64,000 bases of DNA, from positions 2,294,001 through 2,358,000 of the forward strand of contig OZ241856.1 in assembly GCA_965202845.1 (NCBI GenBank). The letters run 5' to 3'. Source of the stretch: CBDATA01 sp965202845. GTDB taxonomy: Bacteria > Acidobacteriota > Vicinamibacteria > Marinacidobacterales > Marinacidobacteraceae. A program made the position numbers and the translations under genes. Every line of letters begins with the position of its first letter. Position 1 is the stretch's first letter. The notes below the pieces were generated by a model, which saw nothing but the letters and a program-made list of their open reading frames with translations, searched no databases and was not told where the DNA came from. Positions 42,784-52,163 of this stretch are shown piece after piece.

Positions 42784-43608
42784 TCAGCCTTCCCGGTCGA
42801 TCCGCACCGAGGCCTTTTCCTGAAACAGCCGCGCCGGCACCAGGGTCCGGCCCTTCTCGGCGTCAAGGATGACCGCCGCCCGCGTGATCTCGAGGATTTC
42901 GCCCTCGAACGACTCCACCGCCACCCGCTGCCCCACCGCGTAGTGCTGGCGCACATGGTGGGCGGCGATGATGTCGCCCGCCGCGCCGCCCGCGCCGATG
43001 CCGAAGGCGATGGCGCCCCCACCCAGCAACACCCCGGTCGCGATGGCGACCAGCCAGGACAGCAGCGAGACGTCCAGGCCGATCTGGGTGGCGATGAGGA
43101 GACAGCCGACGAGGAGCAGGAACCCCCGCACCGCGCGCCCCAGCAGGACGGCGCTCGCCATCCCCGCCGCCTGCGCCGCTTCGGTCGTCCGGCTGGCGGC
43201 GAGGCGGCTCACCGCGTACACGACCAGAAGCTCCAGGCTCCAGGCGAACAGCTGTGGCAGGTAGAGCAGCGCCCGCGTGAAGACGTCGGCGAGTCCGGGC
43301 AGCGCCAGCAGCCGGGACGCCGCGGTCAGGGCGAAGAGGATCGTCAGCCAATAGACGACGGAGGAGAGCACCCGCGAGACCGGCCAGCGGAGCTCGCCCT
43401 GGGCCTGCCCGAAGCGGTCCCGCACCGCGTAAAACACCCGATCGATGCGGGCGCCCAGCCGGAGGATGAGCCGTCGCAGCCCGCTCGCCAGCAGCCAGCC
43501 GAGCAGCAACAGCAGCAGGGCGCCGACCAGGGCGGGCGCGAACGCCCGGGACGCCTCGAGGAGGTCCCGCCAGGAGTTTTCGATCGCGGTGACCCAGGTC
43601 GATCCCAT
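42784..43608 (-). CDS. MscS-like mechanosensitive channel family protein
   Basis: The protein has 274 residues. About five membrane helices (ALVGALLLLLLGWLLASGL, VYWLTILFALTAASRLLAL, AFNWS-like LFAWSLELLVVYAVSRL) are followed by a pore-type helix rich in Gly and Ala (AIAFGIGAGGAAGDIIA) and a short MscS beta domain (VGQRVAVESFEGEILEITRA). The long C-terminal vestibule of E. coli MscS is missing. Ion release under osmotic stress is likely. It starts the operon with the two MgtE-related genes. Confidence 0.85.
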   Translation of the reverse strand: MGSTWVTAIENSWRDLLEASRAFAPALVGALLLLLLGWLLASGLRRLILRLGARIDRVFYAVRDRFGQAQGELRWPVSRVLSSVVYWLTILFALTAASRLLALPGLADVFTRALLYLPQLFAWSLELLVVYAVSRLAASRTTEAAQAAGMASAVLLGRAVRGFLLLVGCLLIATQIGLDVSLLSWLVAIATGVLLGGGAIAFGIGAGGAAGDIIAAHHVRQHYAVGQRVAVESFEGEILEITRAAVILDAEKGRTLVPARLFQEKASVRIDREG

Positions 43609-43615
43609 GAGGGGA

Positions 43616-46600
43616 TCAGGATACGGGGTGCAGGGTCCCGGTTCCCGGCGCGACGGCGCGACGACGGCTTCGGCGGGCCTGGAAGGCTTCGGTGAAGCTG
43701 TCCAGGCTGTCGTACACCACCGGAACCACGATCAGAGTCAGCACGGTGGACACCGTGAGTCCGAAGATCACCGCGACTCCCATCGCCGACCAGAACTGCG
43801 AGCTCTCGCCGCCGGTGGTGATCGAGAGGTTGAAGAAGTCCACGTTGATGCCGAGGGTCAGCGGGATCAGCCCCAGCACGGTGGTGATCGCGGTGAGCAG
43901 CACCGGGCGGAGACGGATGGAGCCGGCGGTCACCACCGCATCATGCCGGCTCATGCCCTCGCGCCGCAGCTGCCGGATGAAGTCGCAGAGCACGATGGCG
44001 TTGTTCACCACGATGCCCACCAGCGAGATCACCCCGATGCCGGTCATGATGATCCCGAACGCGGTGCCGGTGAGGATCAGTCCCCAGAGAACCCCGATCA
44101 TCGAGAGGACCACCGAAGTGATGATGACCAGCGGCAGCACCAGCGAGTCGAACTGGGTGACCAGCACCAGCAGGATCAGCAGCACCGCGATCACGAAGGC
44201 CCGCGAGAGGAACTGGCTCGCCGCCAGCTCCTCCTCGTTGGAGCCGGAGAACTCCCAGCGGTAGCCGGGGGGCCACGCCATCGCGTCCAGCTCGGTGGCC
44301 ACGTCGCCCCGCACGTCGGCGTCGGTGCGTCCCGAATCGCGCACCACATCCCCTTCCAGGGTGACCGTGCGGCTCAGGTCCACCCGGTGCACCGTCGCCG
44401 GGCCGACCGACTGCCGGAGCTCGGCGACCGTGCGGATCGGGACCGGCAGGCCGTCCTTGTCCGGCACCGTCAGCTCGGAAATCGCATCCAGCGAGCGCCG
44501 CGCCTCCGGAATCAGCCGCACCCGGATGTCGTGCTCATCCTCCCCCACCCGGTACTTGGAGGCCTCGGTTCCCAGGATGCCGGTCTGCACGGTGGCGGCG
44601 ATGATCTGGGTGTTGACCCCGGAGCGCATCGCCTCCTCCCGGTTCACGTCGACCACGAATTCGGGCTTGCCCCGGTCGAGGTCGCTGTCGAGGTTCACCA
44701 GGCCGTCGATATCCCGGATGCGGGACATCGCCTCGTCGGAAAGCCGGGCGAGCTCCTCCATCCCGTCGCCCAGAATCCGGACCGAAACCGCGGCGCCGGT
44801 CGGCGGCCCGTCCTGGGGGGCGTCCACCTTGATGTTGGCGCCGACGATGCCGGCGATCTTCGCCCGCACCTGCTCCATCGTCACGAAGGAATCGCGCTGC
44901 TGCCGGTCGGTGCGCTCGTGCAGATAGAGCGAAACCTGGCTCACGTTCTGATTCCCGCCGGTCGGTCCTCCCGGGCTCACGCCGACGCCGGCGGCGCCGA
45001 TGTTCGCCACCTGGTGCTTGAGGTCGATCGTGCCGTCGGTGAGGGCCTCGATCTGCGTCACCACCTGGTTGGCGGTGTCGAGGCTGGAGCCGGTGGGGCT
45101 TTCGACGTCGATGACCAGCTGCCGCGGCTCCACCTCGGGGAAGAGCTCGCTCCCCTGCCCCCACACCGTGTACGCGCCGATCGTCGCCACCAGGATGCTC
45201 CCCATGGTCCAGACGACCCCGGAGCGGTGGTCGGTGATGTACGCCCCCCAGCCCAGCGGCCGGCGGATCAGGGTCCAGACCAGCCAGAACACCCCCTGGA
45301 GCACGAAGGCGGCGACCGCGAGGCCGCCGAGCGCGGCGGCCGGCAGGAAGGCAGCGTTCGCGCGGAAGAACATGGCGCCCATCCCGATGGCGGCGGCGCC
45401 GGCCATCGAAATCACGAACGCGGTCGGAAGCGCCCAGTTCCGGAGGAACCAGCCGCGGCTGCCGGCGTCGGGGCCGGGGTCAAGCGCCCACTCGAGGGTC
45501 CGCCGGTACACCCGGCGAAACGGATGCTCGTTCGCCGCCACTTCGCGGGGCGGCTTCATCAGATGGGCGCAGAGCGTCGGGTTGATGACCAGCGCGACCA
45601 AAAGCGATGCGGAAAGCCCGATGATGATGGTCACCGGCAGATACGACATGAAGTTGCCGATCATTCCGGGCCAGATCAGGAGCGGGGAGAACGCGCAGAG
45701 CGTGGTGATGGTGGACGCGATCACCGGACTCGCCACTTCCTTCGTCGCCTTGTAGGCGGCCTCCGGCCCGGAGGTTCCCATTTCGCGGTGCCGGTAGATG
45801 TTCTCGACGATCACCACCGCGTTGTCGACCAGCATGCCCAGCATCAGGATCAGGCTGAACAGCACCATCATGTTCAGCGTGTAGCCGATCCAGCCGATGG
45901 CGAGGAAGGCGAGCATCATGGAAAGCGGGATCGCCACTCCGACGAAAAACGAATTCCGAAGGCCCACGAACGCCATCAGGCAGCCGACCACCAGCAGCAG
46001 GCCGGAGATCACGTTGTTCTCCAGCTCGTTCACCATCCGCCGGATTTCCACCGAAATGTCGCCGATCACCGAAATCTGCATGCCGGGAGGCAGCCGCTCG
46101 CGCCATTCGTCCAGACGCTCGTTGATGAGATCGGCGACCCCCACCAGGTTGGCGCCCGCCCGCTTGGTGATGCTGAGGGTGATCGCCGGCTCCCGGTCCA
46201 CCCGGGACCGGCTGGCTTCGTCCTCGAACCCGAACCGGACCTCCGCCACGTCGCGAATGAACACCGGGTCCCCGTCGCGCACCTCGATGACGAAGTCCTC
46301 GATCTGCGAGGGATCCCGGACTTCGGCGGGGAGACGCACCAGGTAGTCGAGTCCGCCGATGTTGATCTCGCCGCCGGGCACGTTCCGGTTCTCCCGGGCG
46401 ATGGCGGCCACCACGTCCGCAAGGCTCAACTCGAAGAGCGGAAGCCGCTTGGGGTCCACCTGAACCTGGACTTCCCGCTCCCTGCCGCCGATGACGGTGA
46501 CCTGGCTGACTCCGAGGATCGTCTCCAGGTCCTCCTGCAGGTCCTCCGCCACGTCGGTCAGCCGCTCCGCGCCGACCGGGCCGGAGAGGGTCGCCACCAT

Positions 46601-47014
46601 CACCGGAACCTCGGAGAAGTCGATGTCCTGCACCAGCGGCTCCTCGGCCTCCGGCGGAAGCAGCGGGCGGGCGATGTCCACGCGCTCGCGCACCGAGGCG
46701 AGCGCTTCGAAGGCGTCCTCCCCGGTCTCGAATTCGACTTCGATGATGGAAGCGCCCTCGCTGGTGGAGGAGCGCATCTCCTTGATGCCGGAGATGGACT
46801 TGATCTCGGTCTCGATCGGCCGGGTCACCACCGCCTCCATGTCGGTGGGGCTGACGCCCGGATAGATGGTGTGGACCATCACCAGCGGGAATTCCACTTC
46901 CGGGAACGACTCGCGGGGCAGCGAGACGTACACCCCGGTCCCCGCGAGGCAGATCACCAGGATCATGAAGAACACCGACATGCGGTGATCGATGGCGTAT
47001 TTGGTGAGTTTCAT
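43616..47014 (-). CDS. RND-family efflux transporter with extra membrane helices
   Basis: The protein has 1132 residues, about 90 more than AcrB. The N-terminus KLTKYAIDHRMSVFFMIL and repeats such as PRESFPEVEFPLVMV are RND hallmarks. Proton-relay residues are seen in LMLGMLVDNAVVIVENIYRH. A second half with VISLVGIVVNNAIVLCDF follows. Between the halves, at about residues 565-640, lie two to three extra helices (FVISMAGAAAIGMGAMFF, ALGGLAVAAFVLQGVFWLVW) not found in AcrB. The protein is closest to the MdtB/CzcA-like or HAE1 groups. Substrate unknown. The start overlaps the adaptor stop, and tolC-like and adaptor genes precede it, so the full pump is encoded here. Confidence 0.9.
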   Translation of the reverse strand: MKLTKYAIDHRMSVFFMILVICLAGTGVYVSLPRESFPEVEFPLVMVHTIYPGVSPTDMEAVVTRPIETEIKSISGIKEMRSSTSEGASIIEVEFETGEDAFEALASVRERVDIARPLLPPEAEEPLVQDIDFSEVPVMVATLSGPVGAERLTDVAEDLQEDLETILGVSQVTVIGGREREVQVQVDPKRLPLFELSLADVVAAIARENRNVPGGEINIGGLDYLVRLPAEVRDPSQIEDFVIEVRDGDPVFIRDVAEVRFGFEDEASRSRVDREPAITLSITKRAGANLVGVADLINERLDEWRERLPPGMQISVIGDISVEIRRMVNELENNVISGLLLVVGCLMAFVGLRNSFFVGVAIPLSMMLAFLAIGWIGYTLNMMVLFSLILMLGMLVDNAVVIVENIYRHREMGTSGPEAAYKATKEVASPVIASTITTLCAFSPLLIWPGMIGNFMSYLPVTIIIGLSASLLVALVINPTLCAHLMKPPREVAANEHPFRRVYRRTLEWALDPGPDAGSRGWFLRNWALPTAFVISMAGAAAIGMGAMFFRANAAFLPAAALGGLAVAAFVLQGVFWLVWTLIRRPLGWGAYITDHRSGVVWTMGSILVATIGAYTVWGQGSELFPEVEPRQLVIDVESPTGSSLDTANQVVTQIEALTDGTIDLKHQVANIGAAGVGVSPGGPTGGNQNVSQVSLYLHERTDRQQRDSFVTMEQVRAKIAGIVGANIKVDAPQDGPPTGAAVSVRILGDGMEELARLSDEAMSRIRDIDGLVNLDSDLDRGKPEFVVDVNREEAMRSGVNTQIIAATVQTGILGTEASKYRVGEDEHDIRVRLIPEARRSLDAISELTVPDKDGLPVPIRTVAELRQSVGPATVHRVDLSRTVTLEGDVVRDSGRTDADVRGDVATELDAMAWPPGYRWEFSGSNEEELAASQFLSRAFVIAVLLILLVLVTQFDSLVLPLVIITSVVLSMIGVLWGLILTGTAFGIIMTGIGVISLVGIVVNNAIVLCDFIRQLRREGMSRHDAVVTAGSIRLRPVLLTAITTVLGLIPLTLGINVDFFNLSITTGGESSQFWSAMGVAVIFGLTVSTVLTLIVVPVVYDSLDSFTEAFQARRSRRRAVAPGTGTLHPVS

Positions 47015-48081
47015 CGTCCGTTTCCGCCTCCGTCGGTGAGCTGCTGCGAGGAACCCGCTACCCGAACCTCCTGGCCGTCCAGCAGGTCGCGGTGCCCGGC
47101 CACCACGATGGTCTCCCCGATGTCGAGACCGGACGCGATCAGCACCTGGTCGCCCCGGCCGGGGCCCAGGGTGACGCGCCGCATGTCCACCCGGCCGCCG
47201 TCGAGGACGAAGACGTGGGGGATGGCGTCCCGCTCCACGATCAGGTCCCGGGGAACCACGATGGCGTTCTCGAACACCTGCCGCTCCAGGTCGGCGCGCA
47301 CGATCAGCCCCGACCGCAGGATGCCGTCCGGGTTGCCGACGTCCACTTCGGATTCGAAGATCCTTCCCGGCGAGGAGGCGGCGGGGGCGATGTAGGTGAT
47401 CCGCCCCTCGAAGCGCCGGTCGGGATAGGCGTCCACGGTCAGGGACGCCGGAGAGCCGATCCGGAAGAAGGCGATGTCGCGTTCGGGGATGCCGATGGTG
47501 GCGCGCAGCCGCTCGATCCGGTGGATGTCGGCGACCGGGTTTCCGGGGGCCAGCACCTCGCCCGGCTCCACGTGCCGCTCCACGACCACTCCCGAAGCGG
47601 AAGCCCGGATGTCCGCTCGGGAGAGGCGCAGCCGGGCGGTGGCGAGCCGCGCCTCGGCGCCTTCGAGGGCCGCCTCCGCCGCTTCCAGGTCCTGCGCCGG
47701 GGTCGCGTCCCGCTCCACCAGCTCCCGGGCGCGTTCGAAGTCCACCCGGGCGGCGTCCAGCGCGACTTCCGCTTCCCGCGCCGCCGCCTCCAGCAGGTCC
47801 GCGCCGACCCGCGCCAGCACCGCCCCGGCCTCGACCCGGTCGCCCTTCTCGAAGAGGACTTCCGAGACCGTGCCGCCGAGCTCGCTCGCCATGCGGATTT
47901 CGGCGCCCGGCTCCAACCGGCCCGCGATCTGGAGCACGTCCACCAGCGTTTCGGGAGTGACCGCGCTGGTCTCCACCACCGGCCGGACATCCCGCGCTTC
48001 CGTCGCGATCTCCCCGGCCGGGTCGCCGCCGCAACCGACGGCGAGCGCGAGGAGGCCGAGCAACCTATGCCTACTGATCAC
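47011..48081 (-). CDS. RND pump periplasmic adaptor (membrane fusion protein)
   Basis: The protein has 356 residues with a lipoprotein signal (LLGLLALAVGC). A lipoyl-like domain (ELGGTVSEVLFEKGDRVEAG and SASGVVVERHVEPGEVLAPG) is split by a coiled-coil hairpin rich in Ala, Glu and Arg (EAEVALDAARVDFERARELV). Beta-barrel and membrane-proximal domains follow. It links the RND transporter to the TolC-like channel. Its start overlaps the tolC-like 3' end by 11 bases, and its stop overlaps the RND start by four. Confidence 0.9.
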   Translation of the reverse strand: MISRHRLLGLLALAVGCGGDPAGEIATEARDVRPVVETSAVTPETLVDVLQIAGRLEPGAEIRMASELGGTVSEVLFEKGDRVEAGAVLARVGADLLEAAAREAEVALDAARVDFERARELVERDATPAQDLEAAEAALEGAEARLATARLRLSRADIRASASGVVVERHVEPGEVLAPGNPVADIHRIERLRATIGIPERDIAFFRIGSPASLTVDAYPDRRFEGRITYIAPAASSPGRIFESEVDVGNPDGILRSGLIVRADLERQVFENAIVVPRDLIVERDAIPHVFVLDGGRVDMRRVTLGPGRGDQVLIASGLDIGETIVVAGHRDLLDGQEVRVAGSSQQLTDGGGNGR

Positions 48082-49576
48082 GATCCTGCTCCTGACTGGG
48101 GGATGCGTCCGCCGGACTGGCGGAAACGTCGGAAATCATCGAATGGGGCGCGTTCGCCGAGTAGCCGACGAGGAATTTCACTTCGGCGAGCGCATTCAGG
48201 GCGTCCCGGGTGCTGCGGAGCATGTCGAGCTCCACCTCCCGCTCCAGCTGGCCGGCCTCCAGCACCATCAGCTCGATCCCGGCGCCGGCGTCGCGCTCGA
48301 CGCGCGCCACCCGGTACGCCTCCCTGGATTCCTCGAGGGCGAGCCGGGCGTCCTCGATCGCCGCCAGCGCGTCGTTCCAGCGGCGCACCTGGTCCCGGAG
48401 CAGGACTTCGAGGGTGGACTCGTATTCGAGCTGCTCCCATTCGTTCCGGGTCCGCTGCGACTGGAGCGCGGCCACCTGGGCGCGCGTCCCCAGCCCGTCG
48501 AACAGCGTCCAGTTCACGCTGGCCCCCACCACCCAGTTCCGGCGGTGGAACTCGGTGGTGTTGCCGATCGCGAAGCTGTTGATCCCGAAGGAGGCGTTCC
48601 CCTTGATTTCGGGGCGCATGTCGGCCGTCAGCAGGTCCTGCTGGATGCGCAGGAGCTCCCTGTCCTTGGCGTAGGCGTCCAGCTCGGGGCGGCTGGCCTC
48701 GGCGAGCTCCATGAGCGCCGGAACCGGCAGCAGCCGCGGCAGCGGATCGGGAAGCTGGAGGGCATCCAGCACCTGGATCGGCAATTCCTGGTTCCGCCCG
48801 ACCAGGGAGTTCACCCCGGCCTGCTCCACCTTCAGATCCTCCTCGGTCGCCCGGACCTCCCGGCGCAGCCGGGCCAGCTCCACCTGGGCGCGGAGCACCG
48901 CCAGCCGGCCGCCGGAACCCAGCTCGAGCCGGTCCCGGGCGACTTCCAGGGAGCGCTCGCGCACCCGGACCGCCTCCGCCAGCACATCGCGGGTTCGGGA
49001 GGCGAGCAGGAACGAATACAGCCGCTGCACCGTGTCCCGCCCGATCCGGTTGCGCAGCTCGGCGAGGTTCAGGGCTTCCCGGTCCCGGGCGGCGCGCACC
49101 GCGGCGGACTGGCTCAGCCAGCGTTGCGACCAGAGCGTCTGCGAGAGCCGCAGATCCCAGAGGTACGTCCCGAAGGTGAAGGCGCCCCCGAAGGAGGAGG
49201 CGTCCCCGCCGGGAAATCCGGCGGCGGCGTCCGGATCGTCGAGCAGCCGGGAGAAGAAAGGGCTGTTGCTGAACCCCGGATCGCGGGTTTCGGAGGCGGA
49301 GAGCGCCAGTTCGAGCCGGGGGAGGAAGCTGGCGCGGGCCTCGTCCATCATCGAGTCGAGTTCGACGAACCGCTCGCGGTTGGCGCGGACTTCGGGGTGG
49401 AGCTCGACCGCCGCATCCGCCGCCTGGGCGATGGTGAAGCTGAGCGTCTCCTGCTCGATCAGGTCGCGGTACTGCTCCAGGACCGCGGCGGCCGGGTCCT
49501 CGGGCGTCTGCCCGCCGAACGCCGTTCCGCCGGCCAGCAGCAATAGCGCAAGCGGCAAGCGCACAGTGCAAAACAT
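48071..49576 (-). CDS. TolC-family outer-membrane efflux protein
   Basis: The protein has 501 residues. A signal peptide (LPLALLLLAGGTAFGGQ) is followed by two copies of the TolC-type helical/beta repeat. Typical segments are AVELHPEVRANRERFVELDS, ARDRLELGSGGRLAVLRAQ, VGASVNWTLFDGLGTRAQVA and ERDAGAGIELMVLEAGQLER. It forms the outer-membrane duct of the pump. It is the first gene of the operon tolC-adaptor-RND. Upstream lie two 11-bp direct repeats that could bind a regulator. Confidence 0.9.
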   Translation of the reverse strand: MFCTVRLPLALLLLAGGTAFGGQTPEDPAAAVLEQYRDLIEQETLSFTIAQAADAAVELHPEVRANRERFVELDSMMDEARASFLPRLELALSASETRDPGFSNSPFFSRLLDDPDAAAGFPGGDASSFGGAFTFGTYLWDLRLSQTLWSQRWLSQSAAVRAARDREALNLAELRNRIGRDTVQRLYSFLLASRTRDVLAEAVRVRERSLEVARDRLELGSGGRLAVLRAQVELARLRREVRATEEDLKVEQAGVNSLVGRNQELPIQVLDALQLPDPLPRLLPVPALMELAEASRPELDAYAKDRELLRIQQDLLTADMRPEIKGNASFGINSFAIGNTTEFHRRNWVVGASVNWTLFDGLGTRAQVAALQSQRTRNEWEQLEYESTLEVLLRDQVRRWNDALAAIEDARLALEESREAYRVARVERDAGAGIELMVLEAGQLEREVELDMLRSTRDALNALAEVKFLVGYSANAPHSMISDVSASPADASPSQEQDRDQ

Positions 49577-49640
49577 GTTTGTTCCGATCCCTCGTTTCCC
49601 GGTGGCGCAACCAGACGATCCGGAAATGTTGTTTGTTCCG
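49576..49640. promoter_or_regulatory. Pair of 11-bp direct repeats upstream of the efflux operon
   Basis: TGTTTGTTCCG occurs at 49576-49586, over the start codon of the TolC-family gene, and again at 49630-49640. The start-to-start spacing is 54 bases, about five helical turns. A repressor bound to both sites could control the pump. No regulator gene is adjacent, so this is speculative. Confidence 0.4.
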
Positions 49641-49689
49641 CCCGGAGTCTAACCCGCGCCGGCGTCTCGGGTAGGCTTCCCGCGCTTCC

Positions 49690-50622
49690 TTGCTGGTTTC
49701 CTCCCTCTTTCTGCTGCTCGGCCTCGCCGGACTGGCGTTCGGCGCCGACTGGCTGGTGCGCGGCGCCGCGTCGCTCGCCCGCCGATTCCACATCAGCCCG
49801 CTGGTCATCGGCCTCACGGTCATCGCCTACGGCACCTCGGCGCCCGAAATCGGCGCCAGCCTGATCGCCACGCTGCGTGACAGCCCCGGCATCGCAGTCG
49901 GGAACGTCATCGGCAGCAACGCCGCGAACCTGGGGCTCATCCTCGGCGTCACCGCCCTGATCAAGACGTTCGACGTGAAGTGGGGGCAGGTGTCCCGCGA
50001 GTTCTGGTGCGTGCTGGGCGCCATCGTCCTGCTGGCGCCGTTCACCCGCCTCGGCGGGATCGGACGCGGCTTCGGCGCCGGGTTCGTGCTCTTGCTGCTC
50101 CTGTTCAACGTGCTTTCGATTCGCTGGAACCGGGACGGCGCGCCGCCGTCTTCAGAGGCGTCCAGCGATGCGCCGGCGGCCGGGCGTAGCCTGCTGTTCG
50201 TCGGCCTCGGCCTGGGAGCGCTGCTGGCAGGCGCCGAACTGCTGGTGCGGGGCGCGTCCGACCTCGCCCGGATGCTCGGCGCCTCCGAACTGACCATCGG
50301 GTTCACGGTGGTCGCGCTCGGCACCTCGCTGCCCGAGCTCGCCACTTCGGTCGCCGCGGTGCGGCGGAACGAAGTCCAGATCGTGGTCGGGAACGTGATG
50401 GGCAGCAACATCTTCAACGTCCTGGGCGCGCTCGGGATCGCCGCGGTCGCGCGTCCGATCGCCATCGACCCGCAAGTCTGGACCCGCGAGATGCCCGGCG
50501 TCATCCTGCTCACCCTGCTCGCCGGGCTGTTCCTGTATACGGGACCCCGGCTCACCCGGACCGAGGGCGGCCTCCTGCTCGCCGCGTATGCTGTGTATCT
50601 GGGCTGGGCGCTCCTCCGCTGA
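49690..50622 (+). CDS. CaCA-family Ca2+/Na+ antiporter
   Basis: The protein has 310 residues in two homologous halves of about five helices. The alpha-repeats are VIAYGTSAPEIGASLIA followed by GNVIGSNAANLGLILG, and VVALGTSLPELATSVAA followed by GNVMGSNIFNVLGALG. A hydrophilic loop (DGAPPSSEASSDAPAAGRS) separates the halves. It exchanges Ca2+ for Na+ or H+ at the inner membrane; the neighbouring Na+-NQR would supply a sodium gradient. The start is TTG at 49690; no better start exists before the first helix. The stop overlaps the next start (TGATG). Confidence 0.9.
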   Translation: MLVSSLFLLLGLAGLAFGADWLVRGAASLARRFHISPLVIGLTVIAYGTSAPEIGASLIATLRDSPGIAVGNVIGSNAANLGLILGVTALIKTFDVKWGQVSREFWCVLGAIVLLAPFTRLGGIGRGFGAGFVLLLLLFNVLSIRWNRDGAPPSSEASSDAPAAGRSLLFVGLGLGALLAGAELLVRGASDLARMLGASELTIGFTVVALGTSLPELATSVAAVRRNEVQIVVGNVMGSNIFNVLGALGIAAVARPIAIDPQVWTREMPGVILLTLLAGLFLYTGPRLTRTEGGLLLAAYAVYLGWALLR

Positions 50623-52019
50623 TGTTCCGTTTCCCCACTCTTTTCGTCGCAGCTTTCCTGACCGGGTGCGGCGAACCGCCAGCTGACGACGACCGGTTTC
50701 GGCGCTACGCGGCGGGCATCGCCGCCCACCACCTCTGCGCCGGGACGTTCGTGGTGGGACGGGTGACCGAACGCTCCCCGGAGACAGTGCTCGCGGAGGA
50801 CATCCGGCCGTTTCCGGCGTTCGCCTGGCAGGACGATTTCGAGTGGCGGCTGGACGCCCAAGCGCAAGGCGCCAGCGTGTGGGCGGCGGACGTGAACCCG
50901 CGAACCGCGAAATACCACGGCGACCAGGGGTGCGTCCTGCTCGAGGACGGGATGGATTCGGTTCGCTTCGCCCCGAAGCCGGTTCCCCGGAACCAGCCGG
51001 ACGCGGCGGCGACCGCATGGCCGCTCGGCGACCTCGGCGCCGAAGAGCCGGACCAGGCGGGCGTGGACCGGGAGGCGCTCGACCGGGCGCTGGACGCGGC
51101 GATGGCGGCCGGCCAGAACACCCGGGCGCTCGCGGTGGTTCGCCGCGGGCGGATCGTCGGCGAGCGGTACGCCCCCGGGTTCACCCGCAACACGCCGCAG
51201 ATCAGCTGGTCGCAGGGCAAGAGCGTCACCGCCGCCCTCATCGGCGTCCTGGTCCAGGAAGGGCGTTTCGGGCTGGACGATCCGGCGCCCATCGCCGCGT
51301 GGCGCGAACCCGGCGACCCCCGGGCGCCGATCCTGCTGCGGCATTTGCTCACCATGACCAGCGGCCTCGACATGACGAACAGCGGGCTGGACGGAGCGGC
51401 TTCGCTGGTTCCCGAAAACGAGCACATGCGGGTCTATTTCGACGCCCTCAACGTGTTCGAGCACGCCTCCGGCCAGCCGGCCGGCATCCCGCCGGGAACC
51501 GAGTTCCGCTACCGCAACTCCGATCCGCTGTCGCTGGGCCGCATCATCCGGGAGACGGTCGAGGCGGCGGGCGGGGACTACCTGACCTTCCCGCAGTGGC
51601 AGCTGTTTGACCGCATCGGCTCGCGGGACTTCGTGCTGGAGACCGACCCGTGGGGCAACTTCATCCTGAGCGGCTACGACTACGGGAGCGCCGCCGACTG
51701 GATGCGTTTCGGGCTGCTGCACCTGCAAGACGGAGTGATGGGCGGCGAACGCATCCTGCCGGAGGGCTGGGTCGAGTTCGTGAGCATGCCGAACCCCGGC
51801 GCCGCCGAGCAGGAGTACGGCGGACTGTTCTGGCTGAACGCCGGCGGCCGCCACCCCGACATCCCGAAGGACGCCTGGTGGGCGGCCGGCTTCATGGGCC
51901 AGATCACCATGATGATCCCGTCGGAAGATGTGGTCGTCGTCCGGCTGGGGCCGAGTCCGGGCAGCTTCGATGCGTACTGGAACGGGACGGTGGCCGCCAT
52001 CCTCGCCGCCTTCGACTGA
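50622..52019 (+). CDS. Beta-lactamase-like serine hydrolase (lipoprotein)
   Basis: The protein has 465 residues with a lipoprotein signal (FPTLFVAAFLTGC). The catalytic SxxK motif is ISWSQGKSVTAALIG, the second motif YRNSDPLSLGRII matches Y-x-N, and the third region is near GFMGQITMMIP. This is the class C beta-lactamase/esterase fold. Its usual substrates are esters, D-amino-acid peptides or peptidoglycan pieces. True beta-lactamase activity is unlikely from context. The ATG overlaps the antiporter stop. Confidence 0.85.
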   Translation: MFRFPTLFVAAFLTGCGEPPADDDRFRRYAAGIAAHHLCAGTFVVGRVTERSPETVLAEDIRPFPAFAWQDDFEWRLDAQAQGASVWAADVNPRTAKYHGDQGCVLLEDGMDSVRFAPKPVPRNQPDAAATAWPLGDLGAEEPDQAGVDREALDRALDAAMAAGQNTRALAVVRRGRIVGERYAPGFTRNTPQISWSQGKSVTAALIGVLVQEGRFGLDDPAPIAAWREPGDPRAPILLRHLLTMTSGLDMTNSGLDGAASLVPENEHMRVYFDALNVFEHASGQPAGIPPGTEFRYRNSDPLSLGRIIRETVEAAGGDYLTFPQWQLFDRIGSRDFVLETDPWGNFILSGYDYGSAADWMRFGLLHLQDGVMGGERILPEGWVEFVSMPNPGAAEQEYGGLFWLNAGGRHPDIPKDAWWAAGFMGQITMMIPSEDVVVVRLGPSPGSFDAYWNGTVAAILAAFD

Positions 52020-52163
52020 AACCAGCACAAAGATCTCGAATCGATGGGGATGGGAGTGCCGCGCAAGATCGTGCGCGGCATGCGGGAGCACAACGGGACG
52101 GACCCCGACCTGGTGGAGGAGGGCGAAAGGTTCACCGTGCGCCTCTTCGCTGCGCCGCAATGA
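52020..52163 (+). pseudogene. C-terminal remnant of an ATP-binding (AlbA-2/RecG-like) protein gene
   Basis: The frame after the serine hydrolase stop reads DLESMGMGVPRKIVRGMREH and then NGTDPDLVEEGERFTVRLF before TGA at 52161. This resembles the far C-terminus of ATP-binding proteins with an AlbA-2 DNA-binding domain. The rest of that gene is absent. It has probably been replaced by or fused to the end of the hydrolase operon through a deletion. The remnant stop overlaps the start of the next gene (ATGA), so the two were once one operon. Family call is from memory of the motif and moderately certain. Confidence 0.55.

Noticed and set aside
43445..47395. Very long open frame (over 1300 codons) opposite the RND gene, and similar long frames opposite the VPS10-like, ABC, M28 and nqr genes
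   Set aside because: Antisense frames stay open because of high G+C codon use; their products are low-complexity Arg/His/Pro/Gly-rich and match no family, while the opposite strand encodes clear proteins.
50622..52019. Antibiotic-resistance beta-lactamase
   Set aside because: Only the general serine-hydrolase motifs are present; esterase or peptidase roles are more common for this lipoprotein type.
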